64,000 bases of DNA from Mesorhizobium sp. 131-2-1 (GTDB lineage: Bacteria > Pseudomonadota > Alphaproteobacteria > Rhizobiales > Rhizobiaceae). The DNA is taken from the NCBI RefSeq assembly GCF_016756535.1, contig NZ_AP023247.1:4092501-4156500 (forward strand), read 5' to 3'. The translations under genes were made by a program, and so were the position numbers. Shown here piece by piece: positions 34,430-44,040 of the stretch. Positions within the stretch are counted from its first letter, which is position 1; every line of letters begins with the position of its first letter. A model generated the notes under the pieces. It was given only the letters and a program-made list of their open reading frames with translations, had not been told where the DNA came from and did not search any database.

Positions 34430-35941
34430 CTAGCGGAATTCGGTCAGCGGCAAATTGATGTCGTTGCACAGATTGCTGCAGAAGGCTTGAATGTAATCGC
34501 GGTCTATGCCGATTTCGCGGGCACGCGCGAACGCTTCTTTGGCCTCCTTGAGTTGACGGACTTTCAAGTAGTCGGAGGATCTGACCAGCCATGCAATTGT
34601 CACCAGCGAACGGTTATAGGGGGATGGCAACAGCGAATAGGCTTTCTCCCCATATTTGATCGCGCCATCGATATCGCGATCGCGGAACAATCTTAGCCTG
34701 GCATAAGTGGCATTCGCGGTACCCGAGGTCGCATCCACCTCCAAAGCGCGGAGGTAGATTCGATCGGCCACGGTATGGTCGCCTCCCATCTCGTAGGCCA
34801 GCGCCAGCAGAGTGTCGTCAGGAAAATGCCGCTTTTGGTACAGGTCCATAACGTCGCCGTACCGGCCCTGAACAAACAACAATTGCGCTTCGCGATAGCC
34901 CATCGACGTGACGTCGTAGCCCTTGAGACCGGCCTCGTCGAGAAGTTGAGACATGGCCGCAACGTTGCCGAGACTAAGCGCCAGATCAAATCGAAGCTGC
35001 CATACCGGCACAGCCTGTTGCGGGTCATCCCTGATCTTGTCGAGGATCACGATCGCGGCCGCGGCATAATCCGGCCGGTACCGGGGCATGATGCCCTCGT
35101 TGTACATATAGCCCAATGTCAGATTGAGGCGTGCGGTCTCGTACAAAAGTGCTTTTGAAGGCGGCTGCTTGGCTTCAGCGCGCTGGACGATCTCCGTCAG
35201 CACATCCAGCAGACCCGGTTGAAATTCATAGCCGCTCAGGCACGCATGGATGACCTCGGCCAGTTTTCCCATATCTGGTTCGAGCGCGTATATCTGATTG
35301 GCCAGGGCGACCGCGGCATCGTGATCGGTGATCGCCTGCATCTTCGCGATCGCCAGGATCGCGTCGGCCATCGCGCTGGTCTTTCCGACCGTCTTGGGCA
35401 GTGCCGTCCTTGCCCATGTCAGCGCCTCCTCGCGGTGGCCCAGCCGGTCGAACATCAGAGACCAGGTGATGTCGACCCAGGGGTTCGCGGCGTCCAAGGC
35501 CTGCGCTTTCTCGAGTTGCTTTCGCGCTCCAGCCGGATAGCCGGAATAGATATAGGTTCGAGCCCCGTAGATATAGGCCGCTGGATAGGATGGATCGAGC
35601 TTCTCCAGCTCCTCGAACACAATGAAGAAGGACTTGCTCGAGAGGGCCATTCCCATGTAAGCGGCAACGCTCAGCCACTTTGCCCGGGTCGCTTCAACCT
35701 GCGCAGGGACGAAATCCGGGTGTGCGGCGATGAAGGCCTGGACTTCGCCTCTTATTTTCTGGTCATTTGCAGCTGTCCAGCCGTCGACCGCGCTGATCAG
35801 CTGCATGAATTCTTGCCGATCCGGCTCGTTGAGCTTTTCCAGCCATGGCTGCTCTGCCCGCGCGGCACCCAATTGGGCACCCCACATTAGAACGGACACT
35901 AGGAAGGCAGCAGCCCACGCCTTGACTGTCATAAATCGCAT
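34430..35941 (-). CDS. Secreted TPR-type protein, unknown function
   Basis: This 503-residue exported protein has a signal peptide (MRFMTVKAWAAAFLVSVL...ARA). The rest is alpha-helical with degenerate TPR motifs (AAYIYGARTYIYSGYPAGARKQLEKAQALDAANP, MAEAxxIYxRALEVD-type repeats, C-terminal AKEAFARAREIGI). Two cysteines near the C-terminus (AFCSNLCND) could pair. The ATG at 35939-35941 has GGAAC upstream; an in-frame start at 35977 lacks support. No family with known function is recognised. It sits upstream of the broken TPR gene in the same orientation, perhaps a related secreted pair. Confidence 0.75.
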   Translation of the reverse strand: MRFMTVKAWAAAFLVSVLMWGAQLGAARAEQPWLEKLNEPDRQEFMQLISAVDGWTAANDQKIRGEVQAFIAAHPDFVPAQVEATRAKWLSVAAYMGMALSSKSFFIVFEELEKLDPSYPAAYIYGARTYIYSGYPAGARKQLEKAQALDAANPWVDITWSLMFDRLGHREEALTWARTALPKTVGKTSAMADAILAIAKMQAITDHDAAVALANQIYALEPDMGKLAEVIHACLSGYEFQPGLLDVLTEIVQRAEAKQPPSKALLYETARLNLTLGYMYNEGIMPRYRPDYAAAAIVILDKIRDDPQQAVPVWQLRFDLALSLGNVAAMSQLLDEAGLKGYDVTSMGYREAQLLFVQGRYGDVMDLYQKRHFPDDTLLALAYEMGGDHTVADRIYLRALEVDATSGTANATYARLRLFRDRDIDGAIKYGEKAYSLLPSPYNRSLVTIAWLVRSSDYLKVRQLKEAKEAFARAREIGIDRDYIQAFCSNLCNDINLPLTEFR

Positions 35942-36276
35942 GTCGTTCCGACCGGTTTCTACACGGCAAGATTGCATTATGGCCAGTTAACGTCGGCGCA
36001 ATCCGATTGTTCGAGTTTTACTGAGTTTGTTTTGGCGGTTCTTTGCCAGATCTCGCGTGACGAAGTATTGCACTTTCAGATGCGCAGGGTTCGTGTGCAC
36101 GTTTGGCTGCGCCCGGGGAGTTGCGCAAATTCCTCGATGAGGTCGAGCGCTTCTTCGCCTTGCTGACGGACCGAGCCCTCAGACGAGGCGGTAACGCGGC
36201 CGAAGACGAGCGCGTTCGCGATGGATTCCGCAGGGCTGAGGCCAGTGCTAGGCACCAGCCTCAAACCAATGTCGAC
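35942..36276. other. Intergenic region without a supported gene
   Basis: The 335 bp between the TPR protein and the aldehyde dehydrogenase hold short open frames on both strands, the longest 62 codons on the minus strand, but none has a good ribosome site or recognisable sequence. No repeat or terminator stands out. Confidence 0.5.
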
Positions 36277-37710
36277 CTACTCCGCCGCCTCGTACCCAGC
36301 GATGCCCTTGATCTCCAAAAAATCCTCCAGTCCGTATTCGGCGTATTCACGGCCGTTGCCGGATTGCTTGTAGCCACCGAAGGGCAGGCCGGCGTCCCAG
36401 GTCGGGTAGTTGATGTAGACGTTGCCGGAGCGCATGCGGGCGGCTGCCTGGCGCGCCTTCTCGATGTCCTTGGCCTGGATGTAGGAGGCAAGGCCGAAGA
36501 CGGTGTCGTTGGCCTGCTCGATTGCCTGCTCGACCGTGTCGTAGGGCATGATCGCCAGCACCGGCCCAAAAATCTCTTCGCGGGCGATGCGCATGTCGTG
36601 GGTGACGTCGGCGAAGACGGTCGGGCGGACATAGTAGCCGCGGTTGAGCTCGGCCGGGCGGCCGGGGCCGCCGGCGACCAGCGTGGCGCCTTCGTCGATG
36701 CCGCTCTGGATCAGATCCTGGATCTTGTCGAACTGGAGCTGGCTGACCACCGGGCCGAGTTTTGAACCCGGCGCATCGGCCGGACCGACGGTGAATTTTT
36801 CGGCCGCCGTTTTAGCATAGGCGGCCGCCTCGTCGTGACGGTCGCGCGGCACGAACATGCGCGTCGGCGCGTTGCAGGACTGGCCGCTGTTGCCGAAGCA
36901 GCCGGCGACGCCCTTGGTGACGGCCTTGGCGAGGTCGACATCGGGGAACAGGATGTTGGCCGACTTGCCGCCAAGCTCCTGATGCACGCGCTTGACCGTA
37001 TCGGCGGCGGCCTTGGCGACGAGGATGCCGGCGCGGGTCGAGCCGGTGAAGGACATCATGTCGACATCGGGATGGCTGGCCAGCGCCTGGCCGACGGTCG
37101 GGCCGTCGCCATTGACGAGGTTGAAGACGCCCTTCGGCACGCCGGCCTCGTCGATGATCTCGGCAAAGATGATGGCGTCGAGCGGCGCGATCTCGCTGGG
37201 TTTCAGCACCATGGTGCAGCCGGCGGCGAGTGCCGGGCCGACCTTGCAGGTGATCTGGTTCAGCGGCCAGTTCCACGGCGTGATCAGGCCGACGACGCCG
37301 ATCGGCTCCTTGACGATCAGCGACGAGCCTTTGACGTGGCGGAACTGAAAACTCTTCAGCACCTCCGCCATCTTCTCCAGATGCGCCTGGCCGACGCCGA
37401 CCTGGCTGTCGAGCGCCATCTGACGCGGCGCGCCCATCTCGCGCGAGACGGCCAGCGCCAGGTCCTTGCTGCGCTTCTTGTAGATTTCGATGACGCGGTT
37501 GAGGATGTCGAGGCGCTCCTCGACCGAGGTGAAGCCGAATGTATTGAAGGCGCGCTTGGCCGCAGCCACCGCCTTGTCGACATCGGCTTTGGTGCCCAGC
37601 GAAATCTGCGCGAAGGCGTCCTCGGTCGAAGGATCGATGACGTCGAAATTGTTCGGCACCACCGGATCGACCCACGCGCCGTCGATGTAGAACTGCAGAT
37701 TGTGCGACAT
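36277..37710 (-). CDS. NAD(P)+-dependent aldehyde dehydrogenase
   Basis: This 477-residue ALDH-superfamily enzyme oxidises an aldehyde to the carboxylate. Catalytic residues are present: Asn in TPWNWPLNQ, Glu in ELGGKSANILF and Cys in NSGQSCNAPTRM. Cofactor glycine motif FTGSTRAG is intact. The closest feel is the general ALDH/betaine-aldehyde-type group, but the substrate cannot be told. The ATG at 37708-37710 has AGGAG at 7 nt, so longer frames are unnecessary. No pathway neighbour is evident; the next gene upstream is divergent. Confidence 0.92.
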   Translation of the reverse strand: MSHNLQFYIDGAWVDPVVPNNFDVIDPSTEDAFAQISLGTKADVDKAVAAAKRAFNTFGFTSVEERLDILNRVIEIYKKRSKDLALAVSREMGAPRQMALDSQVGVGQAHLEKMAEVLKSFQFRHVKGSSLIVKEPIGVVGLITPWNWPLNQITCKVGPALAAGCTMVLKPSEIAPLDAIIFAEIIDEAGVPKGVFNLVNGDGPTVGQALASHPDVDMMSFTGSTRAGILVAKAAADTVKRVHQELGGKSANILFPDVDLAKAVTKGVAGCFGNSGQSCNAPTRMFVPRDRHDEAAAYAKTAAEKFTVGPADAPGSKLGPVVSQLQFDKIQDLIQSGIDEGATLVAGGPGRPAELNRGYYVRPTVFADVTHDMRIAREEIFGPVLAIMPYDTVEQAIEQANDTVFGLASYIQAKDIEKARQAAARMRSGNVYINYPTWDAGLPFGGYKQSGNGREYAEYGLEDFLEIKGIAGYEAAE

Positions 37711-38030
37711 GGTCGTTCTCCTAGTCCGTTCCGGTCCGTTTATCGTCAACTAGTCGTCGTATATCGTGAGAAATAACGATGCGGCAATCGCACCGTCAAA
37801 GGCAAGCGCGGGCGATTGAGCCAGTGTGTTGAATTCCCGATGTATACCGCCCAAAAATGTGCAGCGGTTTCGGGAAAACGACATGCAAAGAGACAAGGCT
37901 TAAGGCGCCAACCTCTTGCTCATAGCACGTGCAATCGTTTTGAAAAATCGATCATTATAACTCGAATAATTCGTTGGAAAGATTGGTTTCGGAATGCCAT
38001 TTCCCGGGTGAGCACGTCTGGAGAATTGCA
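37711..38030. other. Divergent promoter region between ALDH and YeiH-type genes
   Basis: These 320 bp contain no gene but include, at 37859-37886, a motif reading CAGCGGTTTCGGGAAAACGA followed by CATGC. I recall it as a recurrent intergenic sequence in rhizobia. An AT-rich tract near 37935-37975 is the likely promoter zone of the rightward gene. Confidence 0.45.
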
Positions 38031-39092
38031 TTGTCTTTCCTGCCCGCCACCGCGAACGATCTTCCAAGCAGCCTGACTTCGGCCAATCCCGGAAGCAGCA
38101 GCCCTGCCCTCGCCTCGCTTTCGGCCGGCATCGTGCCGGGGCTCGTCCTGGTGGCGATGATCACCAGCGTTGCCTATTCGGCCCGCAATGTCTCCGGCTT
38201 CGCGCTGTTCAGCCCGATGATCCTCGCGGTCGTCGCCGGCATGATCTATTCCAACGTGCTCGGCACGCCGGCGCATGCCAAGGCCGGCATCGCGTTTTCG
38301 CAGCGCCGGCTGCTGCGCTTCGCCATCGTGCTGCTCGGCTTCCAGTTGACGCTCGGCCAGGTGGCGGCGATCGGCGTTGGCGGCGTCGGCATCATTGCCG
38401 CCACGCTTGGCGCCACCTTCGTCTTCACCGTCACGCTCGGCCGGCTGATCGGCGTCGACCGCAAGCTCGCGCAACTGATCGCCGCCGGCACCTCGATCTG
38501 CGGCGCCTCGGCGATCGTCGCCACCAACATCGTCACCGATGCGCGCGACGAGGACGTCACCTACGCGGTTGCCGCCATCACGCTGTTCGGCACCATCGCC
38601 ATGCTCGGCTACCCGCTGCTGGCGCCGGTGCTCGGCCTCGACCAGCACGCTTTCGGCCTTTGGGCCGGTGCGTCGATCCACGAGGTGGCGCAGGTGATCG
38701 GCGCCGGCTTCCAGGATGGTGCGCAAGCGGGCGAGACGGCGACCGTCGCCAAGCTGACCCGTGTCGCCATGCTGGCGCCGATGGTGATCGCGCTCGGCCT
38801 GATGGCGCGCCGCGGCAACGCCGACAGCTCAGCGGCAAAGCCGCCGATGCCGTGGTTCGTCGTGGCCTTCGTCGCGGTGGTGGCGCTGAACAGCCTGGTC
38901 ACCATGCCGGCCGCAGTGCATTCGGCGATCGCCCTCGCCACCCAGATCATGCTAACCATGGGGCTCGCCGCCATGGGCCTTCAGGCCGACATCTCGCAGA
39001 TCCGCTCGCGCGGCCTGCGCCCGCTGGCGCTGGCTTTCTCGGCCTTTGTGTTCATCGCAGCGTTTAGTTTGACGCTGGTGAAGTTCGCCTAA
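38031..39092 (+). CDS. YeiH / UPF0324 family putative sulfate exporter
   Basis: This 353-residue membrane protein has about ten helices and the YeiH-family core: [56 protein letters not shown] and [29 protein letters not shown]. YeiH relatives are proposed to export sulfite or sulfate formed during degradation of organosulfonates. A TTG at 38031 is favoured because CTGGAG lies 7 nt upstream and the protein then starts near the first helix; an ATG at 37974 would add 19 unlikely residues. No sulfonate genes adjoin, so the substrate is open. Confidence 0.88.
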   Translation: MSFLPATANDLPSSLTSANPGSSSPALASLSAGIVPGLVLVAMITSVAYSARNVSGFALFSPMILAVVAGMIYSNVLGTPAHAKAGIAFSQRRLLRFAIVLLGFQLTLGQVAAIGVGGVGIIAATLGATFVFTVTLGRLIGVDRKLAQLIAAGTSICGASAIVATNIVTDARDEDVTYAVAAITLFGTIAMLGYPLLAPVLGLDQHAFGLWAGASIHEVAQVIGAGFQDGAQAGETATVAKLTRVAMLAPMVIALGLMARRGNADSSAAKPPMPWFVVAFVAVVALNSLVTMPAAVHSAIALATQIMLTMGLAAMGLQADISQIRSRGLRPLALAFSAFVFIAAFSLTLVKFA

Positions 39093-39117
39093 GGCTCCAA
39101 GGTCGCGATCCTTCGCG

Positions 39118-39271
39118 CCCCCCTCTGGCCTGCGGGCCATCTCCCCCGCAAGGGGGGGAGATCAGCAGTTGTGACGCCAGCCCTCGTCCAGCACCGGCGA
39201 AAATTGGCGAAAGCAGTCGAGACAGCCAATCTCCCCACCCGTGGGGGAGATGTCCGGCAGGACAGAGGGGG
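39118..39271. repeat. Palindromic repeat, family A, after yeiH
   Basis: A full copy of about 154 bp has the CCCCCCTCTGGCCTGCGGG left end and GACAGAGGGGGCG right end. It lies between the stop codons of the convergent YeiH and GAF-domain genes, where it may also serve as a terminator. Confidence 0.9.
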
Positions 39272-39308
39272 CGTCGTAGAACTCGACGGCGGACCTCTAT
39301 TGGAGGAG

Positions 39309-39806
39309 CTAATCCTCGAACGAACTCGCCGCGACATAGATTGCGGCCAGCTTCTCGATACCGGCCTGGTCCTCCTTGTCGAAGCGGCCAGGCAGCGGGC
39401 TGTCGAGGTCGAGGACGCCGAAGACGCCGTCATTGTCCCTGAGCAGGACCACCAGTTCCGAGCGCGAATCCGCGTCGCAGGCGATGTGACCGGCAAAGTC
39501 GTGCACGTCCTTGACCAGCATCGACATGCCGAGATCGACCGCGGTGCCGCAGACGCCCTTGCCGACGGCGATGCGCACGCAGGCCGGCTTGCCCTGGAAG
39601 GGCCCGAGCACCAGTTCCTCGTCCGATTGCAGGAAGTAAAAACCGGCCCAGTTGAGGTCGGGCACCATCTGGTAGATCAGCGCCGCGGTGTTGGCGGCGT
39701 TGGCGATCGAGTCGCGCTCGCCCTCCAGCAGCGCCTTCAATTGCGCGGCGAGTTCAGCGTAGAAGGCCGGCTTGTCCGTGCTCTCGATGGCCTTTGCCGC
39801 CAACAT
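39309..39806 (-). CDS. msrC: Free methionine-(R)-sulfoxide reductase (GAF domain)
   Basis: This 165-residue single-GAF protein reduces free methionine-R-sulfoxide. Family landmarks are LNWAGFYFL and the three cysteines in KPACVRI, GKGVCGTA and HIACDADSRSE, the last being in the usual catalytic loop, and C-terminal VLDLDSPLPGRFD. The ATG at 39804-39806 has GGAGG at 8 nt; a frame starting at 39920 is unlikely. It is cytosolic and part of oxidative-damage repair. It is followed by a family A repeat and preceded by an unrelated gene in the same orientation. Confidence 0.88.
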   Translation of the reverse strand: MLAAKAIESTDKPAFYAELAAQLKALLEGERDSIANAANTAALIYQMVPDLNWAGFYFLQSDEELVLGPFQGKPACVRIAVGKGVCGTAVDLGMSMLVKDVHDFAGHIACDADSRSELVVLLRDNDGVFGVLDLDSPLPGRFDKEDQAGIEKLAAIYVAASSFED

Positions 39807-39946
39807 CGTCGTGCCTCCGTTGCCAGCGCGGCGCTCCGCCCGGTTCGCTCTCTCTGCCACCAATAGGGCGGCGAGGCTATCACGAATTCCACCTAGGCGA
39901 TCCGGATTGCACCGCAACATAGTTCTTCAGTTCCACCGGTTGGCAG

Positions 39947-40552
39947 CTAGCTCTGCCGGCGGCCGAACACGCGGGCGACGCGCCCCAGCGGGCCGGGAGT
40001 CGGAGCAGCCGGCTTGACCGGCGGCGGGGGCGCAGGCTCGGTCGCCGGATGATTTCTCTCGTCGCCCGCCATCGCCATCAGCGCCTTGTAGATCTCGAAG
40101 CCGGATGCCGGCCGCGCGCCCTGCATTCGCTGCCGGGTCAGTTCCGAACAGGTCGGGCTGCCGTCGGCACCAAGGATCTCGCCCATGGTCAACTTTTTGG
40201 TGAAGCCGAAGAGATCCCAGACGGCATGTTGGGTGGCCTGCGCGTCATAGGCGCGACTTTGGGCCTTGGCATGGATCTCCAGCAGTTGCGGGATCAGGAA
40301 CTGCGCCTTCTCCGGCGAGGCCTCGCCTTCATAGGGCAGCAAGCTCCAGCCGGCCTCCAGCATCATCGTCCTGACCTTGTCGGGCTCGCGCCGAAGGGCG
40401 ACGATGGTCGCGGGATCGACAAAGGCCGGGACATGGTTTCCCTGGACGTTGTGGGCGATGCCAACCTCGTCAAGCAGAGCCTTGCACTCGGGAACGAGCC
40501 AGACGGCCTTCGGAAAGATCGTCTGGAGTTCGAAGCCGTAGTTCAGTTCCAT
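39947..40552 (-). CDS. Hypothetical soluble protein
   Basis: This 201-residue protein starts MELNYGFELQ with GGAGG 7 nt upstream of the ATG at 40550-40552. It is mostly helical, without a signal or membrane segment; it ends in a Pro-rich tail with basic residues (GRVARVFGRR). I do not recognise the family. A central stretch (LTMGEILGADGSPTCSELTRQRMQGARP) is likely functional. It is divergent from the GlxA-type regulator. Confidence 0.65.
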   Translation of the reverse strand: MELNYGFELQTIFPKAVWLVPECKALLDEVGIAHNVQGNHVPAFVDPATIVALRREPDKVRTMMLEAGWSLLPYEGEASPEKAQFLIPQLLEIHAKAQSRAYDAQATQHAVWDLFGFTKKLTMGEILGADGSPTCSELTRQRMQGARPASGFEIYKALMAMAGDERNHPATEPAPPPPVKPAAPTPGPLGRVARVFGRRQS

Positions 40553-40728
40553 CGAAAGCCTCCGGCGTTTCAATCACCCTGACCTGCGTTAAGTCTCGCA
40601 ACTTCCGCTTAAGGTTTGCCTATTTCGCATGGTGAACGGCTGGTTGACCGGCGGCCGCGCTAGCCTCGTTGCCAGCCCGGCGGGCCACCCGCTACAGTTC
40701 CGGCCACCGCGCCCGAGGAAAGAGCATC

Positions 40729-41727
40729 GTGAGTTCCATTCCCGCCACCCGAAAACGCGACCGCGCGCAGCCGCCGGCGGTGGGCGAAGCCCCCCTCACC
40801 TTCGCCGTGCTGGTCTTTCCCGGCTTTCCGATGATGGCGTTTTCCTCGCTCATCGAGCCGCTTCGCGCCGCCAACGTGCTGGCCAGGAAGGAGTGCTACC
40901 GCTGGGTGATCGTCGGCGCCGACAAGGGCACGATCGAGGCCTCGAACGGCGTCGTCATCCAGCCGGGTTTTTCCGCCTCCGACGCGCCCAAGGTCGACCG
41001 CATCGTCGTCTGTTCCGGCGGCGACGCCGACCATGTCGTGGCCGACGAGGCGATGAACTGGATCCGCAAGAGCCTGCGCAATGGCGCGCATATCGGCGCG
41101 GTGGCGGACGCGGCGTTCTTCCTCGCCCGCGCCGGCCTACTCGACGGCCATGCCTGCACCTTGCACTGGACCAGCCAGGCGGCCTTCACCGAGGCATTCC
41201 CGGACATCGAGCTCAGGCGCGACCTCTTCGTCATCGACCGCAAGCGCTTTACCTCGGCCGGCGGCGTCGGCAGCCTCGACATGATGCTGGAGATCATCAC
41301 CGGCGATTACGGCGCCGAGCTCGCCGCCGGCGTCGCCGAATGGTTCGTGCACAGTCCGCTGCGATCTAGCGTCGACCGCAAGCTGATGCCGCTGCGCCTG
41401 CGCACCGGCGTCCAGAACGAACTGGTGCTGTCGGCCATCGCCATCATGGAGGACGCGGTCGAGGAGCGGCTGGGCATGGCGGAACTGGCGACAAGGCTGG
41501 GCGTCTCGCCGGACAAGCTCGAGCGCAACTTCCGCGCCGAGCTCAGCATCTCACCCAACGGTTATTACCGGCGGCTGAGGTTGAAGCGTGCCGCCGATCT
41601 CTTGGCGCATTCGACGCTGATGGTGCGCGACGTGGCGCTGGCCTGTGGCTTTGCGTCGATGTCGAGTTTTGCGAGGGCGTTTCGCGAAGAACACGGGCAC
41701 GCGCCTAAGGCGATGCGGAGGCAGTAG
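40729..41727 (+). CDS. GlxA-family AraC-type transcriptional regulator
   Basis: This 332-residue regulator has an N-terminal DJ-1/PfpI-like amidase-fold domain (about 20-190: FAVLVFPGFPMMAFSSLIEPLRAAN, VVCSGGDADHV) without a nucleophile Cys, so it is a ligand sensor. A C-terminal AraC double helix-turn-helix (about 235-330: MAELATRLGVSPDKLERNFRAEL, VRDVALACGFASMSSFARAFREEHG) follows. Relatives such as GbdR and CdhR control quaternary-amine catabolism. The GTG at 40729 has AGGAAAG upstream and is preferred to the ATG at 40669. It precedes the M24-hydrolase cluster on the same strand and is its probable activator. Confidence 0.9.
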   Translation: MSSIPATRKRDRAQPPAVGEAPLTFAVLVFPGFPMMAFSSLIEPLRAANVLARKECYRWVIVGADKGTIEASNGVVIQPGFSASDAPKVDRIVVCSGGDADHVVADEAMNWIRKSLRNGAHIGAVADAAFFLARAGLLDGHACTLHWTSQAAFTEAFPDIELRRDLFVIDRKRFTSAGGVGSLDMMLEIITGDYGAELAAGVAEWFVHSPLRSSVDRKLMPLRLRTGVQNELVLSAIAIMEDAVEERLGMAELATRLGVSPDKLERNFRAELSISPNGYYRRLRLKRAADLLAHSTLMVRDVALACGFASMSSFARAFREEHGHAPKAMRRQ

Positions 41728-41758
41728 CGTTTATCGCGCAACGTCGAGTTCCGTCACA

Positions 41759-41911
41759 CCCCCCTCTGTCCTGCCGGACATCTCCCCCGCAAGGGGGGAG
41801 ATCAGATGTCCGTCAGCTTTCGCCAATCTCCCACGTTCAAAAGGAGATGCGGCGGGCAGAACTGCCAATCTCCCCCCTTGCGAGGGAGATGGCCGGCAGG
41901 CCAGAGGGGGG
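41759..41911. repeat. Palindromic repeat, family A, between the regulator and the M24 gene
   Basis: A full copy of about 153 bp with CCCCCCTCTGTCCTGCCGG and CCGGCAGGCCAGAGGGGGG ends and inner ATCTCCCCC-type hairpins. It occupies half of the region upstream of the M24-family gene, so the promoter of that operon probably lies in the remaining 125 bp. Confidence 0.92.
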
Positions 41912-42037
41912 TGCTGTCCCGCCAACGTCGCGCTTGCATGACGAAGTCGTACTGCGGCATCCGGCACGACATTTGCGGGATTCCGCACAAGCTCCATTCA
42001 ACGCGCGGCTATGTTCCCTCGATCAGGAGGCACCGCC

Positions 42038-43336
42038 ATGAGCATCGTCGTATTCGACCCCGACAGCACCGAGGATGTGGATTTCAAGGACCGCATGCGC
42101 CACCCGGCAGCGGCCGATCCGGCGGGCGGCATGTGGCTTTCCGATACCGAGCCGTCCTTCATCGACGCGGACGCGCTGCGCAAGGGGCGGCTCAAGAAAC
42201 TGCGCGGTTGGATGCGGGAGGCGGGCTACGGCGCGGTCGTGCTCTTCGACCCCTACAACCAGCGCTACGCCACCGGCTCGCGCAACATGTTCGGCTATTT
42301 CCTGCGCAACTCGACCCGCTATTTCTTCATCCCCACCGAAGGTCCGGTGGTGCTGTTCGAATATCCGCAGAGCTACCACGTCTCGATGGTGCTCGACACG
42401 ATCGACGAGGCGCGGCCGTCGAAACTGGTGTGGTCGTCGGTCTCCGGGCGCGACGACGAGACCGCCGGTCCGTTCGCCGACGAGATCACCGAACTTCTGA
42501 AAAAGCATGGCGGCGGCTCGATGAAGATCGGGCTCGACCGCTGCAGCCATCTGCAGGCGCTGGCGCTGGAAAAGCGCGGCTGCGAGGTCCGGGATTGCCA
42601 GGGCGAAATCCTCGCCGTGCGCGCGGTGAAGACGCCGGAGGAAGTGAAATGCCTGCAGGCCTCGATGGCCGGCGCCGAGGCGGCGGTGGCTGCCGTGCGC
42701 GAGGCGATCAAGCCGGGCGTTTCCGAAAACGAGCTGTTCGCCATCATGTATGGCGAGGTGATCCGCCAAGGCGGCGAATTCATCGAGACGCGGCTGCTCA
42801 CCTCCGGCCAGCGCACCAACCCGTGGTTCAGCGAGGCGAGCGGCCGCAAGATCAGGCCGGGCGAGCTGGTCGCGCTCGATACCGACACGATCGGCTGCTA
42901 CGGCTATTATTCCGATTTCTCGCGCACCTTCCGCTGCGGGCCGGGCAAGCCCACCGCCTACCAGAAATCGCTCTACCGCATGGCGCACGACCAGGTTCAG
43001 CACAACATCGGGATCGTGAAGCCCGGCATGGCCTTCCGCGAGATCGCCGAGAAGGCGTGGAAGATTCCGGACCGCTTCGTCGACCAGCGCTACACTTCGG
43101 TCATGCATGGCGTCGGCATGCATGGCGAGACGCCGTTCATCGCGCACTCGATGGATTACGAGACCTATGGCCGCGACGGCATCATCGTGCCCGGCATGGT
43201 GGTCAGCGTCGAAAGCTATATCGGCGAGAAAGGCGGCCGCGAGGGCGTCAAGCTGGAGGACGAGATTCTGATCACCGAGACCGGCACCGAGCTGCTCTCG
43301 CGCTTCCCCTATGAGGACGATTTCCTCGACGTTTGA
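42038..43336 (+). CDS. M24-family hydrolase, DddP/creatinase-like
   Basis: This 432-residue pita-bread-fold metalloenzyme ends with the usual two-metal site. Ligands are visible: two Asp in ALDTDTIG, Asp in YYSDFSRTF, His in SVMHGVGMHGE, Glu in VVSVESYIG and Glu in VKLEDEILIT. The blocks GGEFIETRLLTSGQRTNPWF and GCYGYYSDFS are close to what I recall of the DMSP lyase DddP. The catalytic Asp that follows MHGVGxC in DddP is Gly here, so DMSP lyase activity is doubtful; an amidino- or cyclic-amide hydrolase like creatinase or ectoine hydrolase is more likely. The ATG has AGGAGG at 7 nt. It leads the cluster. Confidence 0.85.
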   Translation: MSIVVFDPDSTEDVDFKDRMRHPAAADPAGGMWLSDTEPSFIDADALRKGRLKKLRGWMREAGYGAVVLFDPYNQRYATGSRNMFGYFLRNSTRYFFIPTEGPVVLFEYPQSYHVSMVLDTIDEARPSKLVWSSVSGRDDETAGPFADEITELLKKHGGGSMKIGLDRCSHLQALALEKRGCEVRDCQGEILAVRAVKTPEEVKCLQASMAGAEAAVAAVREAIKPGVSENELFAIMYGEVIRQGGEFIETRLLTSGQRTNPWFSEASGRKIRPGELVALDTDTIGCYGYYSDFSRTFRCGPGKPTAYQKSLYRMAHDQVQHNIGIVKPGMAFREIAEKAWKIPDRFVDQRYTSVMHGVGMHGETPFIAHSMDYETYGRDGIIVPGMVVSVESYIGEKGGREGVKLEDEILITETGTELLSRFPYEDDFLDV

Positions 43337-43351
43337 TGCTAGGCAGTCAGC

Positions 43352-44029
43352 ATGAAAAACCCGATCTCAATCAGCAGAGGCACCGTGGCCGCAGTGTTCA
43401 TCGATCTCCAGGAGGAGCATCGCAAGGACAGGCGCTACCTCGTCGAGGGGTTCGGCGACATCCTCGCCAATGTCCAGCGGCTGCAGGCGGCGGCGCGGCG
43501 CAATTTCGTCCCGCTTTATCACTGGGCTTACATCGTCGATCTCGCCGAGGCGCGGCCGTTCCATCCGGTGGACGCCAGCGGCAAGTCGGCCTTCTCCGAC
43601 AAGGACGATCCGCTGACGGCGATCTGCGCCGAAGTGGCCCCGGCCGAGGGCGAGACGATGCTGGTCAAGACCGAGGCCAGCGCCTTCGGCAAGGGCGCGT
43701 TCGCCGAGACGCTGAAGGCCGCCGGCATCGAATGGCTGGTCATCGCCGGCGTGTGGACCGAGGCCTGCATCGACGCCACGGTGAAGGACGCGGTGGCGTC
43801 GGGCTTCCGCGTTCTCCTGGTCAAGGATGCCTGCGGCAGCGCCAGTAGCGCCATGCACCAGACCGCCATCCTCAATCTCGCCAACCGGCTCTATGGCGGC
43901 GCCGTCGCCAACACGCTCGACGCCTGCCGGCTGCTGGCTGGCGACACGGTAAGCGTCTGGCAGGTCGAGGGCTCGGTGCCGCTGCGCTTCACCTATGAGA
44001 ACGCCGCCCGGCTCTACGACGAGCTTTGA
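43352..44029 (+). CDS. Cysteine hydrolase (isochorismatase-like family)
   Basis: This 225-residue cytosolic amidohydrolase has the Asp-Lys-Cys triad of the family: Asp in AVFIDLQEE, Lys in MLVKTEASAF and nucleophile Cys in VWTEACIDATVKDAV. Relatives cleave N-carbamoyl compounds, nicotinamide or isochorismate; the substrate cannot be deduced. It is 15 bp after the M24 gene, and the overlap with the next gene's region suggests an operon. A paralogue lies at 49654-50301. Confidence 0.88.
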   Translation: MKNPISISRGTVAAVFIDLQEEHRKDRRYLVEGFGDILANVQRLQAAARRNFVPLYHWAYIVDLAEARPFHPVDASGKSAFSDKDDPLTAICAEVAPAEGETMLVKTEASAFGKGAFAETLKAAGIEWLVIAGVWTEACIDATVKDAVASGFRVLLVKDACGSASSAMHQTAILNLANRLYGGAVANTLDACRLLAGDTVSVWQVEGSVPLRFTYENAARLYDEL

Positions 44030-44040
44030 CGCGGGAAGCG

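Noticed and set aside
36103..36765. Plus-strand frame of 220 codons opposite the aldehyde dehydrogenase
   Set aside because: Most of it is antisense to the conserved enzyme and the first part has no ribosome site.
42038..43336. Assignment as DMSP lyase DddP
   Set aside because: The catalytic Asp is replaced by Gly and the gene context is not DMSP catabolism, so only a DddP-like call is made.
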